41,306 bases of DNA from Betaproteobacteria bacterium (GTDB taxonomy: Bacteria > Pseudomonadota > Gammaproteobacteria > Burkholderiales > Burkholderiaceae_C): contig RFNL01000453.1 of assembly GCA_009927195.1 (NCBI GenBank), positions 1-41,306 of the forward strand, in the 5' to 3' direction. Below, piece after piece: positions 36,762-41,306 of this stretch (the first letter of the stretch is position 1; every line of letters starts with the position of its first letter). Under the pieces are notes generated by a model, which saw only the letters and a list, made by a program, of their open reading frames with translations, was not told the DNA's origin and searched no databases. The position numbers and the translations under genes are program-made.

Positions 36762-37967
36762 ATGACAAGTGCATTGACAGCTCAGCACCCGGTCGTGGTG
36801 GTTGGCGGCGGCATCGGTGGCGTGGCCATGGCACTGGCCTTGGGACGACAAGGCCACCGGGTTCAGTTGCTCGAGCAAGCAGATCAAATTGGGGCCATAG
36901 GCTACGGTGTGCAAATGGGTCCCAATGTCATGCCCATGTTGGATTTTTTGGGTGTGGGGGAAGCGGTTCGCGCGGCTTCCTATATGCCCAAAGAAATTTT
37001 GCTCTACGACTACTTGACTGGGCAGACCCTCTCAAGCATCCCTTTGCAAACCGATGCTTTTTATCAACGCTATCAATCGCAACCCTATATTGCGATTCAC
37101 CGCGCCGACTTGCATGAATTGCTGCTCAAAGCATGCCGGCAGCACCCGAATATTTCGCTCAACCAGTCCACCACAGTGACGGGTTATTCACAAACCCCCG
37201 ATGGTGTGTCCCTGGAGACCGTCCAAGGCGAAGGGGTGGAGGCGGTTGCAGTGATGGCCTGTGACGGCTTGCGTTCACGTTTGCGCGCTCAAATGCACCC
37301 TGCGGATGTGCCCCGCGAGTCTGGCTATGTCGCACATCGCAGCCTGATCCCCATGGCCCAGGCACCAGCCCATGTACAACAACGCCAAAGCGTCACCATG
37401 TGGGCAGGTCCGGGTTTGCATGTGATTTATTACCCTTTGCGCCAAGCCAGTATGCTCAATATTGTGCTGGTTGTGCGCTTGCCAGAACATATTGCATCTA
37501 CCCAGGATGAGGCGTACGCCGCATACCTGCAAAACTTGTTGGATCAGGGGCAACCAGAACCACAGCAAGTGGCCCGCTTGGTGAATCTGGAGCGACGATG
37601 GGCCATCGCTGATCGAGAGCCCAATCGAACATGGCATGACGGTCGGGTCTGTTTGTTGGGGGATGCTGCCCATGCCACCTTGCAGTCTTTGGCCCAAGGT
37701 GCCGGCATGGCCATAGAAGATGTGGTGTGCTTGTCTGAATACCTGCATGCGCACGGCACCGATGTGACTGCGGCCTTCAAGGCCTTTGAGCGCACCCGCT
37801 TTTTGCGAACAGCGCGGGTGCAATGGGTATCACGCCACTTGTGGGAGGACTATCACTGTGAGGGTGTGCAAGCCCAGGTGCGCTCGGAAATCTTCAGCCA
37901 ACGCGATGAGCAAGACCACTATCGGTGCTTGGATTGGTTGTGGACACCCCAATCGGTGGCGGCTTGA
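36762..37967 (+). CDS. FAD-dependent aromatic-ring monooxygenase (3-hydroxybenzoate 6-hydroxylase / salicylate hydroxylase-like)
   Basis: VVVVGGGIGGVAMALALGRQGHRVQLLEQ, IHRADLHELLL, CDGLRSRLR, VCLLGDAAHATLQSLAQGAGMAIEDVVCL. Confidence 0.92.
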   Translation: MTSALTAQHPVVVVGGGIGGVAMALALGRQGHRVQLLEQADQIGAIGYGVQMGPNVMPMLDFLGVGEAVRAASYMPKEILLYDYLTGQTLSSIPLQTDAFYQRYQSQPYIAIHRADLHELLLKACRQHPNISLNQSTTVTGYSQTPDGVSLETVQGEGVEAVAVMACDGLRSRLRAQMHPADVPRESGYVAHRSLIPMAQAPAHVQQRQSVTMWAGPGLHVIYYPLRQASMLNIVLVVRLPEHIASTQDEAYAAYLQNLLDQGQPEPQQVARLVNLERRWAIADREPNRTWHDGRVCLLGDAAHATLQSLAQGAGMAIEDVVCLSEYLHAHGTDVTAAFKAFERTRFLRTARVQWVSRHLWEDYHCEGVQAQVRSEIFSQRDEQDHYRCLDWLWTPQSVAA

Positions 37968-38033
37968 GCGCAGCCCTGTGACGCTTACGCAACTTGGTTG
38001 GGCCCTGGCCTGGCCCAAACTTATTCGACGTCC

Positions 38034-39230
38034 ATGACCGAACCCTGCTCGATTGAGGACTTGCGTTTGGCCGCCAGGCGCAAGTTGCCGCGCGCCTTGT
38101 TTGACTTTTTCGACGGTGGCGCTGAGGATGAAGTCACATTGCGCGCCAACCGCAGCGCCTTTCAGGTCTGGCGATTTCGCCCCCAAGTCTTGCGCGATGT
38201 CTCTGCGGTCAACACCCAAACCCAACTGTTTGGCCGCAGCATGGCCATGCCCATGGCCACCGCACCCACGGGTGCCTTGGGCTATGGCCAACCGGGGGCA
38301 GACCTGGCGATTGCCCAAGCGGCTGCGGCTGCAGGCATTCCCTACATTTTGTCCAGCACGGCCACCGCATCTTTGGAGCGCATTGCCAGCGCCGTACAAG
38401 GGCGCTTGTGGTTTCAACCCTATACGCTCAAGGACCGAGATTTTTTCACGGGTCTGATCCGGCGCGCTTTGGCCGCAGATTTCGAAGCCTTGGTCATTAC
38501 CGTGGATTTGCCCGTTGGTGGCAAGCGCGAAAGAGATCGGCGCAATCATTTTTCTGTGCCCTTTCGATTCACTGCGCACAACCTGATGGATTTCGCCAGC
38601 AAACCCGTTTGGTGTTGGCAAATGTGGCGGCAGCCATTTCCCGTCATGGAGAACTTGCTCGGTTTGGACCAAAACGAATCCACCATCAGTGCCAGCGCCA
38701 TGGCCTCGTCGGTGGGTCGAAACCACGACACCGCTTTTGATTGGGACATGCTGAAAAAAGTGCGTGACATTTGGCCCAGGCCGCTGCTTCTCAAAGGTGT
38801 CTTGCACCCCGAGGATGCCAAGCGCGCCTGCAAGATTGGCTGCGACGCCTTGGTGGTCTCCAACCATGGGGGCAGACAACTCGACGGTGCAGTGGCCTCC
38901 ATGGATGCCCTGCCTGAAGTGCTCCAAGCGGTCGACGGCCGCATTCCGGTGTGGATGGATGGCGGTATTCGCCGGGGGCAAGACGTGGTCAAAGCCTTGG
39001 CCTTGGGTGCGCAAGGTGTATTGATTGGTCGCGCCATGGTGTATGGGGCCATGGCCGGTGGGCAAGCAGGTGCGCACCGCGCACTGGCGCTGTTGCACGA
39101 TGAACTCATCCGCACCATGCAACTGTGTGGCCTTTCCTCACTGTCTGACATCGGGCCTGAATTGCTCGTGCAGGCAGCGTCGCATGGCGAGTGCGCCGCA
39201 ATGCATGCCATGGGATCCCTGAAAAAGTGA
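38034..39230 (+). CDS. FMN-dependent alpha-hydroxy-acid oxidizing protein (LldD/mandelate dehydrogenase family)
   Basis: ALFDFFDGGAEDEVTLRANRSAF, MATAPTGALGYGQPGADLAIAQAAAAAGIPYILSSTA, ALVVSNHGGRQLDGAVASMDALPEV, DGGIRRGQDVVKALALGAQGVLIGR. Confidence 0.94.
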   Translation: MTEPCSIEDLRLAARRKLPRALFDFFDGGAEDEVTLRANRSAFQVWRFRPQVLRDVSAVNTQTQLFGRSMAMPMATAPTGALGYGQPGADLAIAQAAAAAGIPYILSSTATASLERIASAVQGRLWFQPYTLKDRDFFTGLIRRALAADFEALVITVDLPVGGKRERDRRNHFSVPFRFTAHNLMDFASKPVWCWQMWRQPFPVMENLLGLDQNESTISASAMASSVGRNHDTAFDWDMLKKVRDIWPRPLLLKGVLHPEDAKRACKIGCDALVVSNHGGRQLDGAVASMDALPEVLQAVDGRIPVWMDGGIRRGQDVVKALALGAQGVLIGRAMVYGAMAGGQAGAHRALALLHDELIRTMQLCGLSSLSDIGPELLVQAASHGECAAMHAMGSLKK

Positions 39231-40072
39231 AGCCTTATCTGCGTTTCTTCTGTCAGTGGGCGGTTTGCTTGGGGTGTGGCATGTTCTTCAGTCTGGCCCA
39301 AGCTCAGGACAAGGACGCCACTTACAAGCCAGTGCTGGGACAAATGGGCAAAGATGTCATGTGGTTGCCAACCCCCAACGAGTTGGTGGACAAGATGTTG
39401 GACTTGGCCCAGGTCACGGCCGATGACCTGCTGTTTGATCTGGGCGCGGGCGATGGGGTGATCGCTATCGCAGCGGCCAAACAACGAGGTGCTCGAGCGG
39501 TGGGCATTGAGTACAACCCCAAGCTGGCTGCTTATGCCCAGGCCAAGGTCATAGCGGCAGGGGTTCAAGACAAAGTTCGCATTGTCCAGGGTGATATCTT
39601 TGAGACCGATTTCAGTCAAGCCACAGTCATCACCATGTACCTGTTGCCTGAAATCAATGACCAACTGCGCCCCACCCTCTTGAAAATGAAGCCTGGAACC
39701 CGGGTGGTATCGCATGACTTTGACATGCTTGAGTGGGAGCCTGATGCGGTGGTCCAAGGCGCCCGCTCGCGGGCCATGCTTTGGGTGGTGCCTGCCCACG
39801 TGGCAGGGGAGTGGATATTCAAGCCCGTCAACGCAGCGCCGTTTGCCGTGAGATTGGATCAAATATTCCAGCGCATCGGTGGCACCATCACCTTGGCCGG
39901 TCGTTCACAGGCTTTGGTGGGGGCTCAGTTGCAAGCCGATCGATTGCGTTTTCAGTATGTCGCAGACGATCAAACCATTCACACCGTCAACTTGCTGGTC
40001 AATGGTCATCAGATGCAAGGACATGACAGTTCATTGGGCTTTTCGCAACCACTCTCGGCCCAGCGGCGCTGA
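39227..40072 (+). CDS. class I SAM-dependent methyltransferase with N-terminal signal-like segment
   Basis: DLLFDLGAGDGVIAIAAAKQRGARAVGIEYNP (SAM motif I/II); GTG start overlapping the upstream TGA stop (GTGA); N-term VKPYLRFFCQWAVCLGCGMFFSLAQAQD. Confidence 0.83.
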   Translation: MKPYLRFFCQWAVCLGCGMFFSLAQAQDKDATYKPVLGQMGKDVMWLPTPNELVDKMLDLAQVTADDLLFDLGAGDGVIAIAAAKQRGARAVGIEYNPKLAAYAQAKVIAAGVQDKVRIVQGDIFETDFSQATVITMYLLPEINDQLRPTLLKMKPGTRVVSHDFDMLEWEPDAVVQGARSRAMLWVVPAHVAGEWIFKPVNAAPFAVRLDQIFQRIGGTITLAGRSQALVGAQLQADRLRFQYVADDQTIHTVNLLVNGHQMQGHDSSLGFSQPLSAQRR

Positions 40073-40144
40073 GCGGTGGTGGGCCCATCCAAGGTATTTG
40101 CTCAACCATCGCGACCTTTTTTTTAAATTCAAAGGAATTTCACC

Positions 40145-41306
40145 ATGGCCGATTCAGACCGAATCCCTTACGAGACCAGCGCGGAATGGGTCCACGTTTC
40201 TTTTGCTGAACCGGCGGCTTTCAAATCGGTTTATGGATTTGCCGGTTCATTGGGTACCGTGCATTTGGAGGGCATTCGCTATCTGCCCAAAGGGGTGTCC
40301 TCTCGCACCTTGGTGATTTACATGCACCCCGCCACCACTTTACAGTTATTGCCCATGCCGCGTGCCATGGCGCAGGCAGGGTTTCATGTTTTGTGCGCGG
40401 GCAGTCGGTATGCCCGCAACGACAGCGCCTTGGTGATGGAGAACGTGGTGGTCGACTTGGGGGCCTATGTGCGCCATGCCAAGACGGTATGGGGTTACGA
40501 GAAAGTGGTGTTGGCGGGCTGGTCTGGTGGTGGGTCCTTGGCATTGTTTTACCAATCGCAAGCCGAAAAACCCAGCATCACCCACACCCCGGCTGGCGAT
40601 CCGTGTCACATCACCACCGCCGGTCTGATGCCTGCCGATGCCTTTATCTTTCAGGCGGCGCATGTTTCGCGGGCCGTCACCTTTGCCGATTGGATAGATC
40701 CCAGTGTGAACGATGAAAACAACCCTGACGTGCGCGACATCGAATTGGACATCTACCACCCCGCAGTCCGGCCGCCCTACAGCGCCGAGTTCATGCTGCG
40801 CTTTCGACAAGCGCAAATGGCGCGCATCCGTCGTCGCACCGAATGGGTCAAAGACACCTTGGCCAAGCTGCGTCGCAGCGGCACCAAAGAAATGGAGCGT
40901 GGTTTTGTCACCCACCGAACCATGGCCGAGCCCCGTTTCCTGGATGGCTTGCTCGACCCGAACGACCGGTCCATCGGCACCTGCTTCATGGGCGAGCCAG
41001 AGACCGCCAACAATGGGCCGGTGGGCTTGGCGCGCTTTTCCACCTTGCGCTCTTGGCTTTCCCAGTGGTCGCCGGACGACACCAATGCCAATGGCGAGAC
41101 CTGTGCGGCGGGCATCAGTGTGCCCATGCTGTCCATCGAGCACTCGGCCGATGATGCCGTTCCCCAACCCCATACCCAGCGCATTCACACGGCTTCTGCC
41201 AGTAAAGACAAAACCATGGTGTCGATCAAAGGGGCCAATCATTATTTTGTGGGACAACCCGATTTACTGAACCAGGCCGTTGACCTGTGTGCCGACTGGA
41301 TGCGCA
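40145..41306 (+). CDS. alpha/beta hydrolase, truncated by window end
   Basis: My own translation from ATG 40145 stays open to the end: MADSDRIPYETSAEWVHVSF...TLVIYMHPATT...VVLAGWSGGGSLALFYQ (nucleophile elbow GWSGG)...VPMLSIEHSADDAVPQPHTQRIH...KGANHYF. Preceded by AAAGGAATTTCACC. Confidence 0.85.
   Translation, partial: MADSDRIPYETSAEWVHVSFAEPAAFKSVYGFAGSLGTVHLEGIRYLPKGVSSRTLVIYMHPATTLQLLPMPRAMAQAGFHVLCAGSRYARNDSALVMENVVVDLGAYVRHAKTVWGYEKVVLAGWSGGGSLALFYQSQAEKPSITHTPAGDPCHITTAGLMPADAFIFQAAHVSRAVTFADWIDPSVNDENNPDVRDIELDIYHPAVRPPYSAEFMLRFRQAQMARIRRRTEWVKDTLAKLRRSGTKEMERGFVTHRTMAEPRFLDGLLDPNDRSIGTCFMGEPETANNGPVGLARFSTLRSWLSQWSPDDTNANGETCAAGISVPMLSIEHSADDAVPQPHTQRIHTASASKDKTMVSIKGANHYFVGQPDLLNQAVDLCADWMR

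Noticed and set aside
37830-39862. Long minus-strand ORFs 37830..39122 and 38546..39862
   Set aside because: Antisense to the clear FMN oxidase and methyltransferase genes; no domain signal; the GC-rich third-position bias explains them.
40117-40124. T8 run upstream of the alpha/beta hydrolase as an intrinsic terminator
   Set aside because: I could not find a convincing GC-rich stem directly preceding it; it may only be AT-rich leader or promoter DNA.

Overview
The window looks like ordinary, densely packed bacterial chromosome, probably betaproteobacterial (Burkholderiales/Comamonadaceae-like). That placement is an inference from BktB, two orphan TctC/Bug solute-binding proteins and DenD-type genes. 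I see no tRNA, rRNA, CRISPR, phage, IS or recognisable defence system. About 39 protein-coding loci can be supported. The main theme (about 10-23 kb) is a sugar-acid catabolic region. It holds dgoK-dgoA coupled to crotonase, thioesterase and glyoxalase genes, then a DenD-like dehydrogenase, an L-arabinonate-dehydratase-like IlvD/Edd protein, a GhrB-like 2-hydroxyacid dehydrogenase, a GntR/FCD regulator, a CUT1 ABC transporter and gluconokinase. Other loci include a serralysin-like M10 metallopeptidase with almost no RTX repeats, a CPA2 antiporter, an HTH-receiver fusion protein, RhlE and EttA. Further downstream are an acyl-CoA ligase and a DoxX protein, each interrupted by a single apparent -1 frame change, then BktB, aromatic/2-hydroxyacid oxidation genes, and a SAM methyltransferase with an apparent signal peptide. 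The best unexplained non-coding signals are: a shared near-palindrome TTATCRTATGAY at the two promoters flanking the sugar-acid regulator region; a 12-bp-periodic GATATTC repeat array between two divergent genes (2623-2664); a strong hairpin between the ABC binding-protein and permease genes (19538-19569); and tandem hairpins in the leader of the M10 peptidase gene (3920-3962). I did not find a convincing wholly new biological system. The sugar-acid regulon with its mixed CoA/glyoxalase operon is the most promising under-described unit.
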